64,000 nt of DNA from Myxococcales bacterium (GTDB lineage: Bacteria > Myxococcota_A > UBA9160 > UBA4427): positions 1 through 64,000 of the forward strand of contig DUBZ01000032.1 in the NCBI GenBank assembly GCA_012960035.1. Reading direction: 5' to 3'. The stretch's first letter is position 1; every line of letters begins with the position of its first letter. The position numbers were made by a program, and so were the translations under genes. Positions 37,278 to 46,588 of this stretch are shown here, piece by piece. Under the pieces are notes generated by a model, which did not search any database, was not told where the DNA came from, and saw only the letters and a list, made by a program, of their open reading frames with translations.

Positions 37278-37593
37278 GTGACGGTCTGCATTCGCCTTGT
37301 CACCGAGTTCGATGCCGAAGGGGTTACGGCTGTGTACGCGCCATTCGTCGCAGGCGCGGCTGTTTCGTTTGAGAGCCTATGCGGGGATCACACTTCCCAA
37401 CCAAGCGAGCGTTTTCTTGCATGAGTCGATGGACTTTGAAACGGTGGGTGCGTTTCACGAAGCGGGTTACAAGTTCGACGCGTGGCATGACGTAGCCTGG
37501 CTGCAGCGGGGTCTGGCTACCGAGTCGGCAACACCCGCGGAGATTGCGAGCGTCGATTCGGTTTGCCGAGACGCGCGTTGGCACGCTTGCTAG
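37278..37593 (+). pseudogene. GNAT N-acetyltransferase with internal deletion
   Basis: GTG 37278 follows GAGGG and begins a typical phosphinothricin-type GNAT N-terminus (CIRLVTEFDAEGVTAVY, then VAGAAVSFES). The next recognisable part, in a different frame, is the GNAT C-terminus: AYAGITLPNQASVFLHE, then FETVGAFHEAGYKFDAWHDV and AWLQRGL. The roughly 70-residue acetyl-CoA-binding middle is absent, and the frame changes at the join near 37378. This is a deletion pseudogene, inactive as an acetyltransferase. Confidence 0.75.
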
Positions 37594-37709
37594 GTGGCGC
37601 AGTCAAGTTGCTGCGCGAGCCTTGGGTCAGTCACGAAGCCGTCTGCGGTGTCGAAAAGGCAAAGCAACGAAGGCTCTCGTAAGCAATTCGGCTTGCTAAG
37701 ATCCGGGCC

Positions 37710-38543
37710 ATGTCAGAAGAATCTCCGCTCTCATTTGTTCCGCACCATGTTTTCCCCGAAGATCCCGGCGCCGCTCCGCTCTGCTTCGCATTTCGCAAAC
37801 GCGAAATGCTTGTGACGGAGGCGGGCCTATTGCCGCCGGTCGAAGTGATTGACGAACACGGGATCGAGGCCGTGCGCCGTCAATACCTGGGCGCGCTCAA
37901 AGGTGTGCATTGTTATTCGCTTGAACTTGAAGCCGAATTGAAAGCGCCGGAAGGCCTCGCGTTTCGCGACTTGCGAATGTTGTTCGGGAGTCTCGAGGCG
38001 AACCTTCACGCCGTTGCCGGACGGGCGGTTCAAATTATTGAATGGGATCGCACGCATCAGTTCTGTGGTGAGTGCGGAGAAACGATGGTGCTTGCGTCGT
38101 CGGACCGTTCGCGATCGTGTCCTTCATGCGCGACCCCAATGTATCCCCGACTCGCGCCCGCCATGATTGTCGCGGTTGAACGCGGCAACGAAATCTTGCT
38201 TGGTCGGTCGCCGCATTTTCCTGCTGGGATCTATAGCGTGCTGGCCGGTTTCGTTGAACCCGGGGAGAGTGCCGAAGAAGCCGTGATCCGCGAAGTCTAC
38301 GAAGAAACCAGCATCGTCTGTGACAACGTGCAGTACTACAGCAGTCAGGCGTGGCCGTTTCCCAATTCGCTGATGTTGGGCTTTACCGCGCAATACGTCT
38401 CGGGCAACATCGACACCGAGGCGGACGAACTCGAAGATGCCGACTGGTTTGCCGTCGACGACCTCCCGACAACGTTCCCAGGCAACATCAGTATTTCGCA
38501 GTGGCTCTTGAACGACTTCATCGAGCGCAAGCGCGGCGGCTGA
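37710..38543 (+). CDS. nudC: NAD(H) pyrophosphatase / RNA decapping Nudix hydrolase
   Basis: A 277-residue NudC-type protein. N-terminal domain to about residue 110; zinc ribbon with CGECG and CPSC between 114 and 135; then the Nudix box GFVEPGESAEEAVIREVYEE near 175. SQAWPFPNSLMLGF is the NudC family signature (usually SQPWPFPxS; here Ala replaces the first Pro). The enzyme cleaves NAD(H) to NMN(H) and AMP, and removes NAD caps from RNA. Standalone gene. Confidence 0.92.
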   Translation: MSEESPLSFVPHHVFPEDPGAAPLCFAFRKREMLVTEAGLLPPVEVIDEHGIEAVRRQYLGALKGVHCYSLELEAELKAPEGLAFRDLRMLFGSLEANLHAVAGRAVQIIEWDRTHQFCGECGETMVLASSDRSRSCPSCATPMYPRLAPAMIVAVERGNEILLGRSPHFPAGIYSVLAGFVEPGESAEEAVIREVYEETSIVCDNVQYYSSQAWPFPNSLMLGFTAQYVSGNIDTEADELEDADWFAVDDLPTTFPGNISISQWLLNDFIERKRGG

Positions 38544-38883
38544 GTGCTGGATGAGTGCGGTCTGGGTGGAAGAGGCGGCTGTTTAGGCCAGACGCTTCGT
38601 GCTGCCCGCCTGCCTGCTTGCGTTCCACAGCTGCACTGAATTGCTCGGCGGTAATATCTCGTACCGCTTTTGCCGCACGTATCCGGGTCGGGTGATGAAT
38701 GATGCGTTTTTCGGTTGTGCCGTAAAATTCGCAATCACCGCCAGCTTCGGCATCGCCTTGAAAGGGAATGTGAGTCGTGGCGTTTGGTCGCATCGGCGTT
38801 GGGAGCATCGACTTTGAGCATCTTTCGGTTCATCCGGGTTCGTTCGGATCAGCGGGTGCAAGGAGCCTAGGTGTAGTGAGGGT
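38544..38883. other. Intergenic region, nothing identified
   Basis: About 340 bases between the convergent nudC and quinone oxidoreductase genes. Open frames on both strands look like shadows with poor starts. No terminator hairpin, repeat or RNA gene was seen. Confidence 0.5.
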
Positions 38884-39903
38884 TCAGCCTATCGTGAGCA
38901 CGATCTTTCCCCAGCTCTTGCGTCCGCCGAGGGCCTGAAGGGCCTCCGACGCTTTTTCCAAGGGGAGTTCTTTCCAAATGGAGGGTCGGATCCGCCCCTC
39001 TTCGTAGAGTTGCATGAGCGCACGGAAACTCGCCGCAAGTTCTTCGGGTGCGTTCTGCGCCATGGGCCCAAAATGGACGCCGACCAGCGAGATGTGTTTG
39101 AGCATGATCCGGTTTGCTTTCACAAAGGGAATCTCTCCGCTCGAAAATCCAACAACCACAATGCGACCGCCCCATGCGACGCACCGGGTGCAGCCGTCGA
39201 AGATGTCGCCGCCGACGTTTTCAATGACCACGTCGGCACCTCGGCCGTCGGTTGCATTGCGGACTTCCTCGACCCAAAGCGGTTCTCTACCTGGATCGGC
39301 ATCGTCGGGGCGTTCGGCGCGAACGGCTCGATAGTCGATCGCGATGTCGGCTCCCGCGTCCAGGGTGATCTTGAGTTTTTCGCTTCCCCCGGCGAGCGCG
39401 ATGACTCGGGCTCCAAGAGCTTTCGCGATCTGAATCGTCGCGAGGCCAACACCCCCGGCAGCCGCAGTGACGAGCACTGTCTCGCCTTTGGCCAACATGC
39501 CTCGCGGCACGAGTGACACGTAGCTTGTGCCGTAGACGATTGGAATCGAAGCCGCGTGGCTGAACGACATGTTGCCCGGAATCGGGAACGTGGCTTCCGG
39601 ACGTGCGTTGACTCGCTCGGCATAACCCCCGTATTCGACGTAGGCCATCACGCGGTCGCCGACTGCAAATTTGGTCACGCCTTCACCTAATTCTTTCACA
39701 ACGCCCGCGACTTCTCCGCCTGGCGAAAACGGAAAGGCGGGTTTCACCTGGTACTTGCCCTGGACGATCAGCGTGTCCGAGAAATTGCACGCCACGGCTT
39801 TGACGTCGATCAGGATCCTGCCCGCCTGGACGGTCGGTGGATCGATCTGTGACACTGAAAGATCGCTTGGCTTTGTCCATTCTTGGACAACGACAGCCTT
39901 CAT
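38884..39903 (-). CDS. Zinc-free NADPH:quinone oxidoreductase (MDR family)
   Basis: 339 residues from ATG 39903, with AGGAG eight bases upstream. Quinone-oxidoreductase-like medium-chain reductase: VKAVACNFSDTLIVQGKY (substrate domain), SPGGEVAGVV, and the NADPH site AAAGGVGLATIQIAKALGA near residue 150. No zinc-binding cysteines. Closest to QorA/CurA-type enzymes; substrate open. It diverges from the IMPase-like gene across about 70 bases. Confidence 0.88.
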   Translation of the reverse strand: MKAVVVQEWTKPSDLSVSQIDPPTVQAGRILIDVKAVACNFSDTLIVQGKYQVKPAFPFSPGGEVAGVVKELGEGVTKFAVGDRVMAYVEYGGYAERVNARPEATFPIPGNMSFSHAASIPIVYGTSYVSLVPRGMLAKGETVLVTAAAGGVGLATIQIAKALGARVIALAGGSEKLKITLDAGADIAIDYRAVRAERPDDADPGREPLWVEEVRNATDGRGADVVIENVGGDIFDGCTRCVAWGGRIVVVGFSSGEIPFVKANRIMLKHISLVGVHFGPMAQNAPEELAASFRALMQLYEEGRIRPSIWKELPLEKASEALQALGGRKSWGKIVLTIG

Positions 39904-39974
39904 CGGGCTCGCTCCTACACAGGTTTCGCGCTCTCGCATCGTATCAAGACCCATAGTCCCGCGCACGAAGGCCG

Positions 39975-41102
39975 ATGCCCGCGCGGAAGAGCAGGCTAGA
40001 GTTTGCGGTTCCCCCGCGAAGACGGTGTATGAACATAGATGGTGGGTGTTGCACGATGGCGAGAGGCACAGAGCCAGGTTCTCTTACAAAGGAAGTCGCG
40101 GAACGTCTTCGGGCGTTGCTTTGCGCAATGCAGGACGCCATCGCGTCGCAAGTCATTGCCGAAAGAGCCGCGGCAAGGCTCGAAGACCTATCGGCGATCG
40201 TAAACGTCACCGAGTCGGACACCATCTATCACATCGACAGCATCACCGAGGACGCGATCCTCGCATGGTTCGAAGCGAACTGGCCGGACGACCTCCCGAC
40301 CGAAATTGTGATGGAAGGCATTTCGGATCAAAGCAGGCCGGTGTTCCCCGCGAGCGCGGTGGGGAAAGACGTGCGCTTCGTTTGCATCATCGATCCCATA
40401 GATGGAACTCGAGGCCTGATGTACGACAAACGATCCGCATGGGTTCTCGCCGGTGTCGCACTGAACCATGGGCGGGACACGACCCTCGCAGACATTCAAG
40501 TCGCGGTGATGACCGAACTGCCGCCGATCAAGCAACGTATGCTGGATCAGCTGAGTGCCGTGCGTGGGGCAGGGCGGCAGGGCGTGCGAAGCGAGAGGGT
40601 TTCGCTCGACACTGGAAAAAGAGAATCCCTCGTAATGCAGCCGTCCCGGGCCGCTGACCTTCATCAAGGCTTCGTGGGGGTGGCGCGCTTTTTGCCAGCG
40701 GGCAAGGCATTGCTCGCTCGTTTCGAAGAAGAGCTTTACCGGAGTCTCTATGGCGATGCGAACGTTGCGGCGCTCTCGATCTTCGAAGACCAGTACATCT
40801 GTAGTGGTGGGCAGATCGCCGAACTGTGTTCGGGACGCGATCGCATGATCATCGACATTCGGCCGCTGGCGCACGGGAAACTCGGGCTTACGGGTGCGAT
40901 GGATTGTCACCCATACGACATCTGCACAGCCTTGATCTTGACTGAGCTTGGGGGTGTCGTGACGGGACCGATCGGAAGGGTGCTTACAGCGCCCCTCGAC
41001 ACAACAACCTCAGTTGCCTGGATAGGGTATGCAAACGCCGAGCTTGCGGCGCATGTGCAGCCCGTGCTCGTCGACGTTCTGGACGAACTGTTCAGTCGAT
41101 AA
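39975..41102 (+). CDS. Inositol-monophosphatase-family phosphatase
   Basis: Up to 375 residues; starts at 40029 or 40053 are also possible. The metal site is present: EGISD (first Glu), IDPIDGTRGLMY (DPxDGT) near residue 140, and a late HPYDICTALIL in place of the usual WDxAA. Members dephosphorylate inositol phosphate, fructose-1,6-bisphosphate, PAP or related substrates with Mg. Its large C-terminal insert and RGLMY variant separate it from SuhB. Because CDP-alcohol and LicC-type genes are nearby, a phospho-alcohol substrate is possible. Confidence 0.8.
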   Translation: MPARKSRLEFAVPPRRRCMNIDGGCCTMARGTEPGSLTKEVAERLRALLCAMQDAIASQVIAERAAARLEDLSAIVNVTESDTIYHIDSITEDAILAWFEANWPDDLPTEIVMEGISDQSRPVFPASAVGKDVRFVCIIDPIDGTRGLMYDKRSAWVLAGVALNHGRDTTLADIQVAVMTELPPIKQRMLDQLSAVRGAGRQGVRSERVSLDTGKRESLVMQPSRAADLHQGFVGVARFLPAGKALLARFEEELYRSLYGDANVAALSIFEDQYICSGGQIAELCSGRDRMIIDIRPLAHGKLGLTGAMDCHPYDICTALILTELGGVVTGPIGRVLTAPLDTTTSVAWIGYANAELAAHVQPVLVDVLDELFSR

Positions 41103-41364
41103 AGTTGTAAAGGATGCGGGGCATCGGCGCGCTCCCGCCCGCGGTGCTGGCTTGGTAGCGCGCGGCGTCTGCTGCGCGTGATCTTGTCGTCGCTGCGGGT
41201 CCGAAGGCAGCCCATGCGAAGGTTGCGATCCAACCAATCACAGTCCATCCGAGTAAGCAATTCACAACGAAGATGGCGCCGGCGTTGTGATGTGCTCGAA
41301 CCACCGCGATGCAGAACGGCACGATGTACATGACAATGAAGAAGAGTGGAATCAGTTCGGCCAT
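41092..41364 (-). CDS. Superinfection-immunity-like small membrane protein
   Basis: 90 residues from ATG 41364, which has GGAGG eight bases upstream. Two helices: LIPLFFIVMYIVPFCIAVVRAHHN and AIFVVNCLLGWTVIGWIATFAWA. The RxHxNxxAIFVxNxLLGWTxIGWI pattern is the signature of the phage-T4 Imm-type superinfection immunity family, widespread in bacteria outside phages. Ends 11 bases inside the convergent IMPase gene. Its role in this cell is unknown. Confidence 0.8.
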   Translation of the reverse strand: MAELIPLFFIVMYIVPFCIAVVRAHHNAGAIFVVNCLLGWTVIGWIATFAWAAFGPAATTRSRAADAARYQASTAGGSAPMPRILYNFID

Positions 41365-41578
41365 ACGGGAGTCCTCCAGCGGGAATTGGCTCGTTCGCAT
41401 GCGTTGATCACGAACCGCTGACACCCACATCATCGGATACTCAGGGCCCTGCTCAACGCAGCCGATCGTTGCGGAATTTGACGCGGTAGACCACTGCAAG
41501 GGTTTCTGAAGCGCCGGGTGCATTCTGGACTGACGACTTCTCGCGCTCGAAAGAGCGAACCGATGGTTGCTTGCGCAA

Positions 41579-43858
41579 CTACTGAAACGATTCGAAACCG
41601 ACGCCCAGCGTAATCGGGACAGTGCTGCCATTACGCACTTCTGCGTCATCGACATCAACGCGCGCGATCTGGAACCCCGAACTAATTCGATACGGTCCCG
41701 TCGCATGAACGGGAGAAGTGCTTCCGGTCGAATAGGGGACCCTCATTCTTGCGATGCCCGAGTCGTTCGTCGTGGCGTTGGCCGAGTAGTTGAAGTGACG
41801 GCCACTCGGAGACTCAATCGTGACAGCAGCGGTGACTCGCGAGTTGGGTTCGGCGATGACTTCGATGACGGCGCCCTGGACAATCTCGAACAACTTGTAG
41901 GCATTGACGCTGTTGGCGGATTCGTCGCCAGGCTTAGGTTCGTAGAGGACACCCAAGCCGACACGCCCCGGTGCCGACTCGGCTAAGAGGCGAAAGCGTT
42001 CAAGGCGCTTGCTGCCAGACACGGGGCGACCGTCAAATTGATGTAAGCGACCCGAAACCGTTTCCTTGGGGTCGGTGTTTCCCGTGACGAGGTATCGACC
42101 CTTCAGGTGGTTCGCGAGTTTTAGCGACTGCGCTTCGTCAGTTGCAGAAAAGAACGCGCGGGAAAGAGCCCAGTTCTTGGGGCCGATGTACGACCACATC
42201 GGGTCGGTCGCCGTCGCTCGCCGCGCGTGGTAATGAAGCAGGTGTCCGAGGTTCGCGTGGGCGATAACGGCGTATTCGGGGTTGCGCCGTTGATTGAAAA
42301 AGCCCTCAGTGTCTGGAGTGGCGCTACGAATCTTTCGCGCGAAGTGGGCCACATTTTTCGAGATCAGGTCGATCCCCTTCGGAGGCGGATAGTCTTTTCC
42401 TCGCAACGCTGCGAAGCCACTCTGAATGCGTGGGATCTCGTAGTTGCGCAATGCCGGGGAGAACAAGAGCAAAGCGATTGTGAAGCTCGTGAGACTTGCC
42501 GCGTGTAGGGCAAGGCGAGGCGGGTCTGCTTGCCGCGCGATGATCGCGCGGGGGACACCAACCAAAAGGATCGCGAATGCGACTGCGGCGCCAGGCGCAA
42601 AGTCATTGCCGTAGCGCCGCTGCATCATCGCGAGGAGTGCAAAGCCCGCAGTCCAGCCCGTGAGCACCCATGCACTTGCGCGTCTTTCGGGGTCGCGCAC
42701 AAAAAATGGAAACGCAAGTGGAGCAGCCGGGATCAAGTAGGCGAAGTAGGCCCAAGGTTGTTCTGGAGAATAGACGGGGTCGCGGCCGAAGATCGCAAAT
42801 AGCGGGAACTGTTCGATTGTCCCAGCTCCGGCGCCGTCTCTTAATGTCAAGAACTGCAACGCAGGGATCAGGCCTTCTCGGGTTGCGGGTACAGCCGCCA
42901 ACAGCGCCACGAACACAAGACTCGCGCCACCGATCGCGAACAAACGCAAGACGAACCCGCTCTCCGGCCGCCAGCGGTTCAAGCCCCAATGGGCAAACGC
43001 GACGAAACTCGTGCCGACCATGACCAAGATATGCAGCCGCGAAAGCGAAATCGATGAATACGACCCTCCGATGGGGACCGGCAAATACTCTTCGACGATC
43101 GGACTCAGAACGACCGCAGTAAAGATCCCACTCAGCGCCTGCGCTCGGGTGATCGAACTACGACGAGTCGCTGCCGCGGTAAGGAGCAAGGCGGCTTCGA
43201 AGAACATGATATAGAGAAGATTTCCGTGCCAGATCAAAAACATCGAAAGACGCGCGAAGAACATGAAGGGTGTCATCAACATGATGCGACGATCGTCGAC
43301 GTCGCGCCGTGCCACGTAGGTGCACAGCAAAAGCATGCAGGCGCCGACCAATGCAACCGCGGTGTGGTGGTCTGGGTTTCCAACGCGACCGTATTTCACG
43401 CACATCGGAAAAAGGGAAAACAAGAAGCCCGCAAACAAACCAACACCGTGACTCGAGACTTGACGGGCGATGAAGTAGATCGGCACAACCGTAAGCGCGC
43501 CGAACACACTCGACGCCCAAGCAGCGACGCGTTCGAAGCCAGCCTGATCTTCGGCGAAAATTCGCGCTGTCCCGCCCACAATGAAGTCGAACAGCGGCGG
43601 CCACGGGACATTGACACCGCCCGGAAAGTTCAGATACGGATCGCGGAGCAAGAGTTCGGGAAAGTTCGCGAACGTATAAAATGCGCGGCGCATGTGATAC
43701 GTCGCATCGGCGGGAGCGAACACCACGCCTTCGTCGGTGAAGACATGCTCGAAACCCAGGCTGCGAATGAAGAGCGCGAAGGTCATCACCCCGAACACGG
43801 CAAATGCGTGTCGAAGGTTCTGGCCGCCGACGGAGACGTCGCCGCTAGTGGACGACAT
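41579..43858 (-). CDS. STT3/AglB-like oligosaccharyltransferase, paralogue B
   Basis: A 759-residue polytopic membrane protein with the same plan as the protein at 27733-29946. First loop APADATYHMRRAF (one Asp of DxD kept), second loop VGNPDHHTAVAL with DHH, a TIEQ segment near residue 355 that resembles the TIxE motif, then a soluble domain and beta C-terminus. WWDYG is again replaced: EYAVIAHANLGHLLHY, giving HANLG near residues 534-538. It starts eight bases after the class I LysRS stop, so they are co-transcribed. Probably a glycan transferase or polymerase with an unusual acceptor. Confidence 0.78.
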   Translation of the reverse strand: MSSTSGDVSVGGQNLRHAFAVFGVMTFALFIRSLGFEHVFTDEGVVFAPADATYHMRRAFYTFANFPELLLRDPYLNFPGGVNVPWPPLFDFIVGGTARIFAEDQAGFERVAAWASSVFGALTVVPIYFIARQVSSHGVGLFAGFLFSLFPMCVKYGRVGNPDHHTAVALVGACMLLLCTYVARRDVDDRRIMLMTPFMFFARLSMFLIWHGNLLYIMFFEAALLLTAAATRRSSITRAQALSGIFTAVVLSPIVEEYLPVPIGGSYSSISLSRLHILVMVGTSFVAFAHWGLNRWRPESGFVLRLFAIGGASLVFVALLAAVPATREGLIPALQFLTLRDGAGAGTIEQFPLFAIFGRDPVYSPEQPWAYFAYLIPAAPLAFPFFVRDPERRASAWVLTGWTAGFALLAMMQRRYGNDFAPGAAVAFAILLVGVPRAIIARQADPPRLALHAASLTSFTIALLLFSPALRNYEIPRIQSGFAALRGKDYPPPKGIDLISKNVAHFARKIRSATPDTEGFFNQRRNPEYAVIAHANLGHLLHYHARRATATDPMWSYIGPKNWALSRAFFSATDEAQSLKLANHLKGRYLVTGNTDPKETVSGRLHQFDGRPVSGSKRLERFRLLAESAPGRVGLGVLYEPKPGDESANSVNAYKLFEIVQGAVIEVIAEPNSRVTAAVTIESPSGRHFNYSANATTNDSGIARMRVPYSTGSTSPVHATGPYRISSGFQIARVDVDDAEVRNGSTVPITLGVGFESFQ

Positions 43859-43866
43859 GTCGGGCC

Positions 43867-45516
43867 TCAGACATTTCGCCCAAGCCCTCCGCGCAGAAGA
43901 GGCAGCGCGCGATCCACGCCGATGGTGGTGATCAACGTCGAGAGCTTCGGGCCCTTGGGTCTGTCGAGAATCAGGTCGTAGGCGTACGGGAAGAACGTCT
44001 TGGGTTCGAGGCTCGTCCCGTCGCAGACGACTTTGAGATGTTCGATCAGTTCCGATTCTTGGATCTCGGGTTTGGCCTCGAGAACGTCTACAAGACGTCG
44101 AATGACTTCGTGCGGGTCGGCTTCAAGTTCTCGCGCCACAGGCTCGGTTCGGATGCGATAGCGGAAGTCGTCTGGTGCGTATTGCTCGATCCAGTTCCAC
44201 ACGCATCGAGCACGGACGTCGAAGCGTTCGCGCTGCGCGTCGGTCGTGATCTCGCCGCGTTTTTCGTAGTACGCGAGGCTCTGGGTGAGGTCTCCATCGT
44301 AAACCTGCAAGATCATCGACAGGCCGCGGAACGGAGCCACGAAGGGCATGGGTTCGCCCGGTTCGATGCGACGGTGGTCGCAGCTCGCCATTTGCAACGT
44401 ACGCCGCGCCATGTTTCGCTTCTTGTCGTTCTTGCCGCCGTCGTCGGGCTGATGCGCGAGCCGCACGCTCCGGTCGAAGTCTTCGTAGAGTTTGATCACG
44501 TCGAGGTCGAAGGAGATTTGAAATTCGGCGCTCGGTCGTGCCACCGCGAAGATCCAGCGCAGCATTTCGGGCTCATAGATTTCGAGGCAATCCGAAACGG
44601 TGAGCGCGCCACCCTTCGAACTCGAGATCTTTCCGCCTTCCCCTTTGATGCGAACGAAATCGTAGGCGATGTATTCCGGTGCCCAGCCGTCATAGACATC
44701 GACCACAATCTCCCGCGCGGTGTCGTAACTCCCACCGGCTGACGAATGGTCTTTGCCACCGGGCTCGAAGCAAACACGCTCTTCTTTCCAGCGCATGGGC
44801 CAGTCGATGCGCCATGGGAGTTTCAGGTTGCCGCCTTCGCGCAAGTCGACCTGATGAATCGCTTGGCAAGTTCGGCAAGTGACGCCAACGCCCCACTCGC
44901 CGTCCCACGCGAAGTCGAGTTCGTCGCGACCGCAGCTGTCGCAGAAGCCCGCAAGTGGGAGCCAGTCTGCCGCAAGCGGCTGCGTTCGATGTTGATCGAG
45001 AACCTGGCGGATCTTGTCACGTCCTTCTAACGCTTTTCGGATGCCCTCTGCGTACGCGCCCGCGCGATAGCGCTTCGACTGACGGATAAATTCGGGGGAG
45101 ATCGCAAGCGGCGTGATGCTCGCTTCGAACGCGGCGATATGGTGTGCGGCGTAACTCTCTTCGGCGCCAAACGGGTCGGGCACGTCGGCCACGCTTCGGC
45201 GCAAGTTTTCTTCGAGCATCTCCGGCTGGGGCATGCCTGCGGGAACTTTGCGGAAAACGTCGAAGTCGTCCCATGAATAGATGAAGCGAACCTTTGCGCC
45301 GCGGTCGCGCAGGGCGCGGGCCACGAGGTCAACGGTGATGACTTCGCGGAAGTTCCCAATATGGACGGTGCCCGACGGTGTGATGCCAGCCGCCACTACA
45401 ATTTCGTCGTGTTCTTTGTGCTTCTCCGCCGTCGCGCGCGCGGCGTAGTCGGCCCAGTGCGAATAGTAGTCGTCGCCTTTACCGGCTCCGCGATTTTCTT
45501 TGTCTGACTTGGCCAT
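43867..45516 (-). CDS. lysK: Class I lysyl-tRNA synthetase
   Basis: 549 residues from ATG 45516 (an ATG at 45546 is in frame). It charges tRNA-Lys with the class I fold instead of the usual class II LysRS. HIGH motif is PSGTVHIGN near residue 47, a zinc-like GFCDSCGRD and CRTCQ lie near 205-230, and the KMSKS loop is GGKISSSKGG near 285. Typical of archaea and found in some bacteria. The terminator at 45585-45633 separates it from the SDR gene upstream. Confidence 0.92.
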   Translation of the reverse strand: MAKSDKENRGAGKGDDYYSHWADYAARATAEKHKEHDEIVVAAGITPSGTVHIGNFREVITVDLVARALRDRGAKVRFIYSWDDFDVFRKVPAGMPQPEMLEENLRRSVADVPDPFGAEESYAAHHIAAFEASITPLAISPEFIRQSKRYRAGAYAEGIRKALEGRDKIRQVLDQHRTQPLAADWLPLAGFCDSCGRDELDFAWDGEWGVGVTCRTCQAIHQVDLREGGNLKLPWRIDWPMRWKEERVCFEPGGKDHSSAGGSYDTAREIVVDVYDGWAPEYIAYDFVRIKGEGGKISSSKGGALTVSDCLEIYEPEMLRWIFAVARPSAEFQISFDLDVIKLYEDFDRSVRLAHQPDDGGKNDKKRNMARRTLQMASCDHRRIEPGEPMPFVAPFRGLSMILQVYDGDLTQSLAYYEKRGEITTDAQRERFDVRARCVWNWIEQYAPDDFRYRIRTEPVARELEADPHEVIRRLVDVLEAKPEIQESELIEHLKVVCDGTSLEPKTFFPYAYDLILDRPKGPKLSTLITTIGVDRALPLLRGGLGRNV

Positions 45517-45584
45517 GGCTTCCGAGTTCAGCACAGACCGAAGCAATCGGCCCGTGTTTCATGGATTTCGAGGGATTGAGTTGC

Positions 45585-45633
45585 AAACGCAAAACGCCCC
45601 GGTGCAGCTTGGGCGCCGGGGCGTTTTGCGTTT
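45585..45633 (-). terminator. Strong Rho-independent terminator
   Basis: A perfect 18-base inverted repeat (AAACGCAAAACGCCCCGG and its complement) around a 13-base loop, with A- and T-rich outer arms. It ends transcription of the minus-strand SDR gene (stop 45683) before lysK. Confidence 0.92.
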
Positions 45634-45682
45634 ATTGTCGATGAAACAAGTCCGGCGTGTAGGTCCACGCCATCGACGTGGA

Positions 45683-46588
45683 CTATTCCTTGAGGCTCTT
45701 CATCGCTGCCATCATTTCTTCTGCAGCACTGCCGGGAATCACGTAGCCGTCGGGATTCCGAATCTGCTCGATGTTGTCCCGAACTTCTTCGACACTCACG
45801 CCACCCTCGGCGCCGTTCGTGTACCCCTCGCAGAGGCCGACGAAGACCCGGGCGTAGCGGCCAGCGCCCACGGAGAAGATCTCGTGGGTGAGGTCGCAAG
45901 CTTCACTCGAAAGGTACGCGACCATCGACGTCACATACCCGGGGTCGAGGTTGAGGCCCATGTCGCCCATGATGCCCGTCGTCATCCGGGTCATCGCGAT
46001 CGGGGCGATCACGTTGCTCTTGATGTTGTTCTTGACGCCTTCCTGGGCGAGCACGTTCGAAAGACCGACGAGGCCCATCTTTGCGGCACCGTAGTTCGCC
46101 TGGCCAAAGTTCCCGAAGACACCTGCAGCCGAAGCTGTGTGGACAAAGCGACCGTAGTTGCGTTCCTTCATCGCGCGGAAGGCCGGCTGGGAAACATAGA
46201 ACGCGCCGCGCAAGTGAACGTCGAGCACCAACGTCATTTCGTCTTCGCTCATCTTCGCGAAGCTCTTGTCGCGGAGGATGCCCGCGTTGTTGATCACGAT
46301 GTCGACCTGGCCAAAGTTGTCCATCGCGGTCTGAATAATGGCTTCGCCGCCAGCTTTCGTAGCAACCGAGTCATAGTTCGCGACTGCCGTGCCGCCAGCT
46401 TCTTCAATCTCTTTGACCACGACGTCGGCCGCGGAAGAACCCGAACCCTGGCCATCGACGGATCCGCCGAGATCGTTGACGACAACCTGGGCCCCGCGCT
46501 TGGCGAATTCGAGGGCGTGCGACTTGCCGAGGCCGCCGCCTGCACCTGTGATCACAGCCACTCGGCCGTCGAAACGTACGTCGCTCAT
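45683..46588 (-). CDS. MFE-2-type 3-hydroxyacyl-CoA dehydrogenase (SDR)
   Basis: A 301-residue SDR closest to the dehydrogenase domain of peroxisomal multifunctional enzyme type 2 (HSD17B4). TGAGGGLG at 15-22, VVNDLGGSVDGQGS (the MFE-2 signature after beta2), INNAGILRDKSFAKM, Ser in HTASAAG, YGAAK near 163, and KSNVIAPIAMTRMT. It should oxidise (3R)-hydroxyacyl-CoA in fatty or steroid side-chain beta-oxidation. Single gene, closed by the terminator above. Confidence 0.9.
   Translation of the reverse strand: MSDVRFDGRVAVITGAGGGLGKSHALEFAKRGAQVVVNDLGGSVDGQGSGSSAADVVVKEIEEAGGTAVANYDSVATKAGGEAIIQTAMDNFGQVDIVINNAGILRDKSFAKMSEDEMTLVLDVHLRGAFYVSQPAFRAMKERNYGRFVHTASAAGVFGNFGQANYGAAKMGLVGLSNVLAQEGVKNNIKSNVIAPIAMTRMTTGIMGDMGLNLDPGYVTSMVAYLSSEACDLTHEIFSVGAGRYARVFVGLCEGYTNGAEGGVSVEEVRDNIEQIRNPDGYVIPGSAAEEMMAAMKSLKE

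Noticed and set aside
41092-41364. Prophage
   Set aside because: A single immunity-like gene with no integrase, capsid or tail genes does not make a prophage.
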